Origin: an uncultured Bacilli bacterium | GTDB lineage: Bacteria; Bacillota_I; Bacilli_A; RF39; UBA660 | DNA: 7,513 bases | Assembly (NCBI GenBank): GCA_910579455.1 | Contig: CAJTUT010000032.1 | Location: forward strand, 1-7,513 | Reading direction: 5' to 3' | Shown here: piece after piece, positions 1 through 6,686 of the stretch | Numbering within the stretch: the stretch's first letter is position 1 | Layout of the letters: the number at the start of each line of letters is the position of its first letter | Program-made: the position numbers and the translations under genes | Notes under the pieces: model-generated | Told to the model about the DNA's origin: nothing | Database searches by the model: none | Seen by the model: only the letters and a program-made list of their open reading frames with translations

Positions 1-3000
1 AAATTTTGATTCCATAGTACACTAGACACCTCTATATACTTTCTTGCGTAATTACTCATATCTTCATAAGTTGACTTATTTTCATCATAGGCTTTAATTC
101 CTATTGCATTAGTTGCAGTCTTAATCTCAGCTTTTGTAGTAATAGCTAATTTAGATTGTTTTTTTATACTCTTCGCCTGTATTGAAAGGGCGTGTGTTTC
201 AAATACTCCATTATACAACTTCCAAGTCTTTCCATTATCAAGACTATAATAGTTCTCAATATCGTCTCTATTATCATATTGAATATTAATTGTACTACTA
301 CTCTTAACTCCATATTCTGTTAAAATTGGATATTCTGACAGGCTATTGATCACAGGAGCTTTTGGTGCGTCTAAATCTAGAATATAAATAGTTCTAGAAA
401 CTTCTTCTATTTCTCCTACTTCATTCATTGCCTTTGCATAGATAGTAATAGTCCCATCTTCATTAGCTAAATTTAATACATCACTAGAATATACTGTAAA
501 CTTTTCTTTATATGAAGTATATACTCCGCTAGTTCCAATCTTGTATTGTATATTTTTACAATTTCCATAATTAATTTTTATTTCTGCTTCTGTACCATAT
601 TTTTTAGTTAAAACTTCAATATCTATATCAGATGTTTTTTCTACTATATTTGTTATTTCTATTACTTTAGTATTTGTATTTCCCACACTATCTTCTACAT
701 AAACAGTATATTTTCCATTTTCAGATATAGTAAAGGTGCTATTATTTTCTAGCATAATACCATAATCCTCAAAATAAGATGCATCCTGCTCTCCCCTTGC
801 ATATCCTACTGTTTTTACCTTTTGATCATCTGTTCCAATAATTTGAATATCCAATTTGTGGGTTGATGTTTCTAAGTCTGCTCTTATATTGACGTCTGGA
901 TTCTTATTATCTATATTTGTAATCATTTGTGAACTTATGAGTTCCTTTGAGTTATGACCTATTTTTCCTCTTGCATAGACAATCGTGTTGTTTTTAGTTA
1001 TCTTTATCTTTTCCGTATATGGCATCCACGCACTTTCCATACCATCTGGCTCAACGATTTTGTATTCTTTAATAGTAAAATGCGGATCATAATGAATCGT
1101 TGCGTTTATAAATCTAGAAGGTTCTAATGGTTTTATCTCTATTACTGGTTCTTCTACACTTTTATAGTCCCATCTCATAAATAGTTTGCCCAGCATTTCC
1201 TCTAATGAATCCTCTATAATATAATAATGATCTTGGAAAGTTATGAATTTTCCATTTTCGTCTTGTACCGTTACTGATGAATCTTCTTTATTGATCAACT
1301 GATCTTTGTACTTCTCTTTTATCAATAATACTCCCTGTTCATCATATTTCTTCCACGATCCTTCTACTGACCATTTATATTCTCTTGAATCTCTATCAGA
1401 AGAGGATGGATAATTTAGTTTTAAAATAAGATATCCATTTCTATTTACTACTTCCGTATATCTTGGGATCTCTACAATATTCGTTATTTCATATTCACCT
1501 TTTGCCTGATATCCTAGAGCATTCTCATTATATGCATAAATGGTACAATTTTCATTCACATCAAATGGTTCTACATAATTCATCCATTCTCCATTATCAA
1601 TTCTATATTTCTTTATAGTGGCGTTTTTATCATAGTTAATACTCACTTTAACTGATGATGTTGGCGATGATGTATTCGGGATAATTATTGGATTAGATAT
1701 TCCATTTGTTAAGAATTCAACTTGTTTATCAGCCATCCCATACCCATTTTCGCTAGTAGCATACGCATAAATAGTAGCATTTTGATTTAATTCAAATGGT
1801 CCCTCATATTTTTTCCATTCTCCTAATCCTATTCTATAATATTTGTCTTCTGATTTTTGGTCATAATGAATCGAAACTGTTGTTTTATTGGTAATTCCTT
1901 TAATATCCTCTTTATCAGGATTAGTAAAAATTGATACGTTTAAGTTTTCCCTTACTGGTGGTTCCTTAAAAAATGTAATATTCTGACTTGTTTTTTCCAC
2001 ACCATATGAGTTAGTAGCTCGTGCATAAACAGTACAGTTTTTTGTAATAGTTAATGCTTCTTTATATTCATAATATATTTTTCCATCTAAGCTATACTCT
2101 AATTTTTCATAGTCCTTTGCAGTAATTAATACATTTGCTCTCTCCTTTGAAGGATACTGAACTATAACACTAACATTAGGCAAAGCACCCCTTTTTATAT
2201 TCGTAATCCATTCACTACTTATCTGAGAAGTCTCTCCATCTTCAGTGATATATTTGGCATATACTGTTAAGTTTTTATCCACCATAAATGGTTCTTTATA
2301 TTCTTTCCATGTATCATCAATGGACAGTTTATAATAAATGCTTCTAGCCTTTCTGTTTGTTGTTAAGCTAACCTTAACTCGCTCTACCAATTCAGTTTTG
2401 GGTTCCACATTAATATTAGGTCCACTAATAGAGTAAGCTGGAGTCTCTTGATAATTTGGTCCATATTCCTTTTTTTCTTCAGAACCATCTATTGGCCCCG
2501 ATGGATTAGAGGGATTAGAAGGATCTGGATTCGTGAATATAGTCGTTGTTATATAAACAGAATCATAGTTTGTCTGTTTTCTAATATCGACAAGGTCATC
2601 ACCATCATATATATTTTCTGTTTTAATGATACGAGCCTCTATTGAAGTATCATTACTTACTTCAAAGGATCCTGTATAATCTTTCCACTCTCCATAATTA
2701 ATTCTATATTGTTTTTTATCAGCACCTTCTGAATAATAAATTCTTACTGAGGTAGTATTTCCCTTTATGACACTATATGAAGTTGGTTCTATATCAACAA
2801 CCAACCTTCCATTAGGAGCTACAACAACATCTTCTCCATTTTCTAATGTGTATTTTATATATATGTTTTCTATATCAGATACCCTTATAGTAATAGGTCC
2901 TGTATAATCCCTCCATCCAGATTCTTGATCACTTCTAACCTCGTCCTCTTTTCCTAATCTCCATTTCCAATTAGTAGATCTTTCTGGATAATATAGATTC

Positions 3001-4226
3001 ATAGTTATCCAACCAGACCAAATCTCCTCTTCCTTACTTTTAACAGTTACAGTGACTGCCTTCTCTTCTTTCACACTAATACCTGTATTACTTTTAGCTA
3101 TACATATAATATTATGTTGTCCAATTGGAATAGTGCTAGTATCTTTATATTCCTTATTGGCTACTGTACACTTTACAACGCCCCCACTATTACCAAATTT
3201 ATAACTAGTAGGTAGCTTATATTGATCTCCATATTCAAAACTTTTCGGAACTCCACTTAATGATAATTGCGGGATTTCTTTAATTTGGGTATTATTGTTA
3301 TTCCCACCAGTATTATCTCCTCCGTTATTATTCCCACCAGTGTTATCTCCTCCGTTGTTATTTCCACCAGTGTTATCTCCTCCGTTATTATTCCCACCAG
3401 TGTTATCTCCCCCGTTATTATTCCCACCAGTGTTATCTCCTCCGTTGTTATTTCCACCAGTGTTATCTCCTCCGTTATTATTTCCACCAGTGTTATTATC
3501 TTCTTTTTCTTTTTCTTGTTCTTGATCCTGGCTAGCTTCTATGCTCTTTGTTCTAACTGGGAATGTAATCTCTTTTGCATTACCCAACTTGTCAATAATT
3601 TTTATTGTCACATAATATAAATGGTTTTCTGATAAATCTTTAAAGGTATAAGAGTTTTTATCGCTTTCTATAAAATCCTTCCCATCGATTTTATAGTAGT
3701 ATTTATCAATTCCACTTCCTAAATCTTCTGCCTTTACTTTTACTTTTATTGTAGAAGTAGTGGCTTTAGATATCAAATCTAATATAATAGGTGCCTCATT
3801 ATCTATTTTTATAATTGTTGGATCGGAAGGTTTACCTATTATTCCATCCTCATTGACACCTTTAAAATAAACATAGTGAATTCCGTTTTTTGATACCTCA
3901 ATATTCTTAGTATAGGTTCTTTTCCAACGACAATTTCTTGTTGTTTTATCTTGATTAATACAATACAGATAGTATTTTATTCCTTTTCTTGCTTTTGCAT
4001 CTTTTTCAATTTTAATTATTTTATCACTATGCCATTCCATTTCTCCTTTAGGATTTGTATCCATTACTTCTGGTTTACTAGGAACGTCAAAGATAAAGTC
4101 ATAAACGTTAAGAATCTTAAACAAAAAAAGTAGTACAATTAAAAGTAGTAGGATTATTAATTTTTTTCTCTTTTGTTCTTTATCTTCTTTAGAATTTATA
4201 TTCGTATTTTTTCTCTTAACAGTCAT
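1..4226 (-). CDS. Large modular surface protein, membrane-anchored at its N terminus; 3' end lies outside the window
   Basis: The frame stays open from ATG 4226 to the left edge: I read 1408 codons without a stop. Residues 1-22 are basic, 23-36 are almost all Leu/Ile/Val/Phe, and no cleavage motif follows, so it looks like a signal anchor with the rest outside the cell. Two Ig/Fn3-like modules come first (about 50-130 with C89 and C99; about 135-225 with a GSGIDKYYYKIDG stretch). A Glu/Gln/Lys then Asn/Gly/Asp/Thr linker follows (226-311), then a HYR/DUF5011-like module (about 315-395). About eleven modules of 76-85 residues follow, each of the form Y-K/R-I..GEWK.Y..PF then N.TIYA.A, with the central Trp or equivalent near 438, 514, 640, 719, 804, 881, 958, 1067, 1149, 1235 and 1335. 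A Pro/Ser linker sits near 565-600. These modules resemble OmpL47/CHB_HEX_C-type beta domains. Adhesion or sugar binding is inferred; no catalytic domain is visible. An in-frame ATG at 4238 is the alternative start. Confidence 0.88.
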   Translation of the reverse strand, partial: MTVKRKNTNINSKEDKEQKRKKLIILLLLIVLLFLFKILNVYDFIFDVPSKPEVMDTNPKGEMEWHSDKIIKIEKDAKARKGIKYYLYCINQDKTTRNCRWKRTYTKNIEVSKNGIHYVYFKGVNEDGIIGKPSDPTIIKIDNEAPIILDLISKATTSTIKVKVKAEDLGSGIDKYYYKIDGKDFIESDKNSYTFKDLSENHLYYVTIKIIDKLGNAKEITFPVRTKSIEASQDQEQEKEKEDNNTGGNNNGGDNTGGNNNGGDNTGGNNNGGDNTGGNNNGGDNTGGNNNGGDNTGGNNNGGDNTGGNNNNTQIKEIPQLSLSGVPKSFEYGDQYKLPTSYKFGNSGGVVKCTVANKEYKDTSTIPIGQHNIICIAKSNTGISVKEEKAVTVTVKSKEEEIWSGWITMNLYYPERSTNWKWRLGKEDEVRSDQESGWRDYTGPITIRVSDIENIYIKYTLENGEDVVVAPNGRLVVDIEPTSYSVIKGNTTSVRIYYSEGADKKQYRINYGEWKDYTGSFEVSNDTSIEARIIKTENIYDGDDLVDIRKQTNYDSVYITTTIFTNPDPSNPSNPSGPIDGSEEKKEYGPNYQETPAYSISGPNINVEPKTELVERVKVSLTTNRKARSIYYKLSIDDTWKEYKEPFMVDKNLTVYAKYITEDGETSQISSEWITNIKRGALPNVSVIVQYPSKERANVLITAKDYEKLEYSLDGKIYYEYKEALTITKNCTVYARATNSYGVEKTSQNITFFKEPPVRENLNVSIFTNPDKEDIKGITNKTTVSIHYDQKSEDKYYRIGLGEWKKYEGPFELNQNATIYAYATSENGYGMADKQVEFLTNGISNPIIIPNTSSPTSSVKVSINYDKNATIKKYRIDNGEWMNYVEPFDVNENCTIYAYNENALGYQAKGEYEITNIVEIPRYTEVVNRNGYLILKLNYPSSSDRDSREYKWSVEGSWKKYDEQGVLLIKEKYKDQLINKEDSSVTVQDENGKFITFQDHYYIIEDSLEEMLGKLFMRWDYKSVEEPVIEIKPLEPSRFINATIHYDPHFTIKEYKIVEPDGMESAWMPYTEKIKITKNNTIVYARGKIGHNSKELISSQMITNIDNKNPDVNIRADLETSTHKLDIQIIGTDDQKVKTVGYARGEQDASYFEDYGIMLENNSTFTISENGKYTVYVEDSVGNTNTKVIEITNIVEKTSDIDIEVLTKKYGTEAEIKINYGNCKNIQYKIGTSGVYTSYKEKFTVYSSDVLNLANEDGTITIYAKAMNEVGEIEEVSRTIYILDLDAPKAPVINSLSEYPILTEYGVKSSSTINIQYDNRDDIENYYSLDNGKTWKLYNGVFETHALSIQAKSIKKQSKLAITTKAEIKTATNAIGIKAYDENKSTYEDMSNYARKYIEVSSVLWNQN
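3303..3497. repeat. 30-nt in-frame tandem repeat coding a 10-residue Asn/Gly/Asp/Thr linker unit
   Basis: Six full 30-nt copies begin at 3303, 3333, 3363, 3393, 3423 and 3453, with a partial copy at 3483. On the coding (minus) strand each gives the decapeptide NNNGGDNTGG, so the array makes a flexible, hydrophilic linker at residues 244-311 of the surface protein. Copies 1-3 and 4-6 form two 90-nt blocks that differ at only two positions (3312/3402 and 3321/3411). That points to a 90-nt duplication on top of the 30-nt unit. Copies abut with no spacers. Confidence 0.95.
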
Positions 4227-4231
4227 ATTTC

Positions 4232-4240
4232 TCACCATCT
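4232..4240 (-). promoter_or_regulatory. Ribosome binding site of the surface-protein gene (decides the start)
   Basis: AGATGGTGA on the minus strand matches AGGAGGTGA at 7 of 9 positions and is correctly spaced for ATG 4226. It overlaps the other in-frame ATG (4238), which has only a weaker AGGGA four bases upstream. I therefore prefer 4226; the choice changes only four residues. Confidence 0.65.
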
Positions 4241-4264
4241 GTCCCTATCTTACATATTAATAAT

Positions 4265-4293
4265 ATAATACCATATTCAGGTATTTGTTGCAA
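4265..4293 (-). promoter_or_regulatory. Sigma-A-type promoter of the surface-protein gene
   Basis: The -35 TTGCAA (4288-4293) and -10 TATTAT (4265-4270) are separated by exactly 17 nt. TGG directly before the -10 gives an extended -10 element. Initiation would fall near 4258, leaving a 5' leader of about 30 nt. The promoter lies downstream of the recA terminator, so this gene appears to be transcribed independently. Confidence 0.7.
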
Positions 4294-4326
4294 TTACATA
4301 TATGAAATAGTTGTTAAGTCTATGTC

Positions 4327-4376
4327 AAAATAAAAGCTTCTAAGATTATCAGGATTTGACATTCTTAAAAGCCTTT
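4327..4376 (-). terminator. Intrinsic terminator of recA
   Basis: The minus strand carries 14-nt arms (4363-4376 and 4332-4345) that pair fully with two G-U pairs. A TCA/TGA pairing can extend the hairpin inside the loop, and TTTTATTTT follows. It starts 7 nt after the recA stop codon, which places it as the recA terminator. Confidence 0.85.
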
Positions 4377-4383
4377 ATAAAAC

Positions 4384-5409
4384 TTATTTTTTTTGTTTTT
4401 CCCCTATTAAAATATCATAATACTCACGAACCTTTTTCTCCAACTCTTCCCTTAGTTCTATATTATCTTTTAGTAGAAGCTTCACATTTTCCTTTCCTTG
4501 TCCAAGCTTTTCTCCATTATATGCATACCAAGCACCAGTTTTATCAATCACACCTGCCTCTACACCTAAATCAATGATTTCTCCTTCGCGTGAGACTCCT
4601 TCACCATACATTATATCTACAACTGCTGTTTTAAATGGTGGAGCCACTTTATTTTTTACTACCTTTATTGTTGTCTTATTTCCAACCACTCCATCCCCAA
4701 CTTTTAATTGCTCATTACGTCTAATATCTAATCGGATTGTGGAATAAAATTTCAATGCTCTTCCACCAGGCGTAGTTTCTGGATTTCCAAACATAATACC
4801 TACTTTTTCTCTTAATTGATTAATAAAAATTGCTGTAGTTTTTGTTTTATTAATTGTTCCAGAAAGTTTTCTTAAGGCTTGCGACATTAATCTAGCCTGT
4901 AAACCAACATGAGAGTCTCCCATCTCTCCATCAATTTCTGCCTGTGGTACTAATGCAGCCACAGAATCTATTACTACAATACTTACCGCTTCACTTCTAA
5001 CAAGTGCTTCACAAATTTCTAGTGCTTGTTCTCCCGTATCTGGTTGTGATAGTAACAGTTCATTAATATTTACTCCAAGTTTTTGTGCATATACAGGATC
5101 TAAAGCATGCTCGGCATCAATAAATGCTGCTCTACCCCCTCTTTTTTGTTGTTCCGCAATTGCCTGTAAGGCAAAAGTAGTTTTACCACTTGACTCTGGT
5201 CCATAAATTTCTATAATTCTTCCTCTGGGATATCCTCCTACCCCTAATGCAACATCTAGTGATAAACATCCACTGGAACATACATCTACTTTGTTATGAG
5301 TATTTTCTCCCAACCTCATAATAGCACCTTTTCCAAATTGTTTTTCAATATCACTTAAGACTTGATCTAGGGCCTTATCTTTATTTACTTCTTTCACTGC
5401 TTTACTCAT
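4384..5409 (-). CDS. recA: RecA recombinase
   Basis: RecA binds single-stranded DNA in the cytoplasm, uses ATP to form a filament, catalyses strand exchange in recombinational repair, and stimulates LexA self-cleavage. The 341-residue protein is full length. Visible are the N-terminal helix region (to about 33), Walker A GPESSGKTT (70-78), catalytic Glu100 in FIDAEHALDP, Walker B VVIDS (145-149), and the L2/NQLREKVG region (197-231) with PETTPGG. The C-terminal domain ends in a short basic tail (GEKQKK) rather than the acidic tail of E. coli RecA. Cys44 and Cys48 flank an SSG where Ile/Thr and Ser are more usual. AAGGAGG (5415-5421) lies 5 nt upstream of the ATG. The gene has its own promoter, a probable SOS box and a terminator, so it is a single-gene unit. 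Confidence 0.99.
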   Translation of the reverse strand: MSKAVKEVNKDKALDQVLSDIEKQFGKGAIMRLGENTHNKVDVCSSGCLSLDVALGVGGYPRGRIIEIYGPESSGKTTFALQAIAEQQKRGGRAAFIDAEHALDPVYAQKLGVNINELLLSQPDTGEQALEICEALVRSEAVSIVVIDSVAALVPQAEIDGEMGDSHVGLQARLMSQALRKLSGTINKTKTTAIFINQLREKVGIMFGNPETTPGGRALKFYSTIRLDIRRNEQLKVGDGVVGNKTTIKVVKNKVAPPFKTAVVDIMYGEGVSREGEIIDLGVEAGVIDKTGAWYAYNGEKLGQGKENVKLLLKDNIELREELEKKVREYYDILIGEKQKK

Positions 5410-5440
5410 TTTTTCCTCCTTGCAAATAACTTACAATTTA

Positions 5441-5469
5441 ATTGTATAATAACTTTTTAAAAAAAGCAA
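5441..5469 (-). promoter_or_regulatory. recA promoter
   Basis: The -35 TTGCTT (5464-5469) and -10 TACAAT (5441-5446) have a 17-nt spacer. The spacer holds a T7-A5 run that could bend the DNA. Initiation would fall near 5434, giving a leader of about 25 nt that contains the AAGGAGG ribosome binding site. A 13-nt inverted repeat (5433-5445, ACAATT-T-AATTGT) overlaps the -10 and the start site. Confidence 0.6.
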
Positions 5470-5478
5470 GATTTTTTT

Positions 5479-5492
5479 CGAACAATTGTTTT
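5479..5492. promoter_or_regulatory. Probable LexA (SOS) operator upstream of recA
   Basis: CGAACAATTGTTTT resembles the Gram-positive LexA/DinR box CGAAC-RNRY-GTTYG. The CGAAC half is perfect, the other half reads GTTTT, and one centre base departs from consensus (11 of 14 positions fit). It lies 9 nt upstream of the recA -35. Position and match make LexA control of recA likely; no LexA gene is in the window. Confidence 0.55.
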
Positions 5493-5511
5493 ATGTTTTT
5501 CTTTTTTCTAA

Positions 5512-5549
5512 TACAAAAAGAAAAATCCCCTTATAAAAAGGGAATTTTT
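5512..5549 (-). terminator. Intrinsic terminator after pgsA
   Basis: The minus strand has 10-nt arms AAAAATTCCC (5540-5549) and GGGGATTTTT (5521-5530) with one G-T pair, a 9-nt loop and a further T tract CTTTTTG. It begins 15 nt after the pgsA stop and separates that unit from the recA promoter. Confidence 0.9.
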
Positions 5550-5564
5550 AGGTTCTTTTTGTAA

Positions 5565-6170
5565 TTATTTTATAATTTCCTCCCTGGGAAATATTATATT
5601 TTTATTCAACGCAAAGTATTCAATTGCGGAGATAATGGACATAATCGTAGCAAAATATAGTAAAAAATCAGAAACCCTAACATTAAAAGCCTCGAAAGGT
5701 AGATTGTAAAAAAATGTTAGTACAATTCCCACCATTAACGCTGCAGTTTTAATTTTACCACTTTTTATTGCCGCTACTACTTTACCATTGCCTGCTGCTT
5801 CCATCTTAATAGCATCTACAAAGATATCCCTTAAAACAATTACTACTGGAATTATCACTGAAATAAATCCTTGGGATGACAATATAATTAAGACTGAATT
5901 AACCAATATTTTATCCGCAATTGCATCCAGCATCTTCCCTGTATTAGTTACTTGATTGTTTTTTCTTGCCAAATATCCATCAATAAAATCTGTAATACTT
6001 GCTATAATAAAAAATAAACCCGCTACTATATATTTTACATTGACAATAATTCCTAAAATACTAACTTTTGACCAAGTAATTCCTATTGTATAAAAAGGAA
6101 AGATCAAAATTCCTATTACAAAGAAACTTAAAAAGATTCTTAAAACTGTTAACCTAGTAGGTAAATTCAT
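5565..6170 (-). CDS. pgsA: CDP-diacylglycerol--glycerol-3-phosphate 3-phosphatidyltransferase
   Basis: PgsA makes phosphatidylglycerol phosphate from CDP-diacylglycerol and glycerol 3-phosphate, the committed step to phosphatidylglycerol and cardiolipin. It is an integral membrane enzyme. The CDP-alcohol phosphotransferase signature DG-x2-AR-x8-G-x3-D-x3-D is complete (D64, G65, A68, R69, G78, D82, D86). The protein is mostly hydrophobic helices and is 201 residues long, near the family's usual size. I chose ATG 6170, whose product begins MNLPTRLTVLRI as is typical, over the in-frame ATG 6206, because a strong GGGGAGG sits 6 nt upstream. The start overlaps the end of the RodZ-like gene by 17 nt, so the two are probably translationally coupled. 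In Bacillus cinA follows pgsA; here a terminator and recA follow directly. Confidence 0.96.
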   Translation of the reverse strand: MNLPTRLTVLRIFLSFFVIGILIFPFYTIGITWSKVSILGIIVNVKYIVAGLFFIIASITDFIDGYLARKNNQVTNTGKMLDAIADKILVNSVLIILSSQGFISVIIPVVIVLRDIFVDAIKMEAAGNGKVVAAIKSGKIKTAALMVGIVLTFFYNLPFEAFNVRVSDFLLYFATIMSIISAIEYFALNKNIIFPREEIIK

Positions 6171-6657
6171 ATATTTCCTCCCCATAATTTTTCCACAACA
6201 CCTCACGATGTTTTTCTTCTTTTGTTAATAATATTACAACAAAGTAAATAATAAAAGCAATTAGACCTATCATAATAGCCCCATATACTAAGGGCCTATA
6301 ATTTATCTTTCCCTTATATTCTTTAGTATAAGGAGACCTAATTTTATTTTTTTCATTTTCCTCTTTTTCTTCCATTTTCTTTTTTGCCTCTAATATATCA
6401 TCTAAGGATATTTTGGAGGTATGTTCAAATAAAAATTCATTAAATTCATCCGCAACATCATTTGGATCTAATCCCAAGTATTTTGAATAACTTTTAATAT
6501 ATTCTTTTAATTTATAGACATCTTTAAAAGCCCTAATATTTCCATTTTCAATATTATCTAATTGTGTTATAGAAAGGTTATTATCTTCTGCTGCTTCTTC
6601 AATACTTACACCATTACTAATTCTAGTTTCTTTTAAGTATTCCCCTAATTCTTTCAC
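6154..6657 (-). CDS. RodZ/YmfM-like HTH membrane protein, short form
   Basis: This looks like the RodZ/YmfM family, membrane proteins whose cytoplasmic HTH domain contacts MreB and helps organise wall elongation. Numbered from GTG 6657 (167 residues), the first 65 or so form a RodZ-type HTH: VKELGEYLKETR, then VSIEEAAEDNNLS and the IENG turn. A helical part and a Lys/Glu-rich stretch (about 92-106) follow, then one membrane segment (about 123-145). Only about 20 residues remain outside, so the extracellular beta domain of full RodZ is absent. GAGGTG (6667-6672) lies 9 nt before GTG 6657. An in-frame GTG at 6669 lies within that site and is less likely. The gene overlaps pgsA by 17 nt, the same pairing as ymfM-pgsA in Bacillus. 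I see no good promoter of its own, so it may depend on rnpB or gpsB transcription. Confidence 0.85.
   Translation of the reverse strand: MKELGEYLKETRISNGVSIEEAAEDNNLSITQLDNIENGNIRAFKDVYKLKEYIKSYSKYLGLDPNDVADEFNEFLFEHTSKISLDDILEAKKKMEEKEENEKNKIRSPYTKEYKGKINYRPLVYGAIMIGLIAFIIYFVVILLTKEEKHREVLWKNYGEEIYEFTY
6177..6183 (-). promoter_or_regulatory. pgsA ribosome binding site (decides the start)
   Basis: GGGGAGG ends 6 nt before ATG 6170 and lies inside the 3' end of the upstream gene. It settles the pgsA start against the upstream ATG at 6206, which would add 12 residues (MRCCGKIMGRKY) with no family counterpart that I recognise. Confidence 0.85.
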
Positions 6658-6686
6658 AATTATATCCACCTCTTTATATAAAAATA

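Noticed and set aside
2448..2645. Short plus-strand open frame rich in Ile/Arg/Trp
   Set aside because: It is antisense to the surface protein's Pro/Ser linker, and nothing in its composition resembles a known protein.
3303..3497. CRISPR array
   Set aside because: The 30-nt units are directly joined without spacers and lie in frame within a coding region.
3267..3620. Open frames on both strands over the repeat, coding Ser/Val/Ile-rich or Pro/Leu-rich repeats
   Set aside because: They arise because a 30-nt repeat keeps all frames periodic. The minus frame of the surface protein continues far on both sides with domain structure; these do not, and they lack ribosome binding sites that I can see.
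1..4226. LPXTG sortase signal or lipoprotein box in the surface protein
   Set aside because: No Cys lipobox follows the N-terminal hydrophobic segment, and the C terminus is outside the window, so a sorting signal cannot be judged.
4300..4328. Second promoter from the TTGACA at 4323-4328
   Set aside because: The box is perfect but overlaps the recA terminator T tract, and no -10 better than 3 of 6 lies at 16-18 nt. The TTGCAA/TATTAT pair is far better.
4356..4577. Plus-strand open frame opposite the end of recA
   Set aside because: It is fully antisense to the recA C terminus and terminator, with no recognisable domain.
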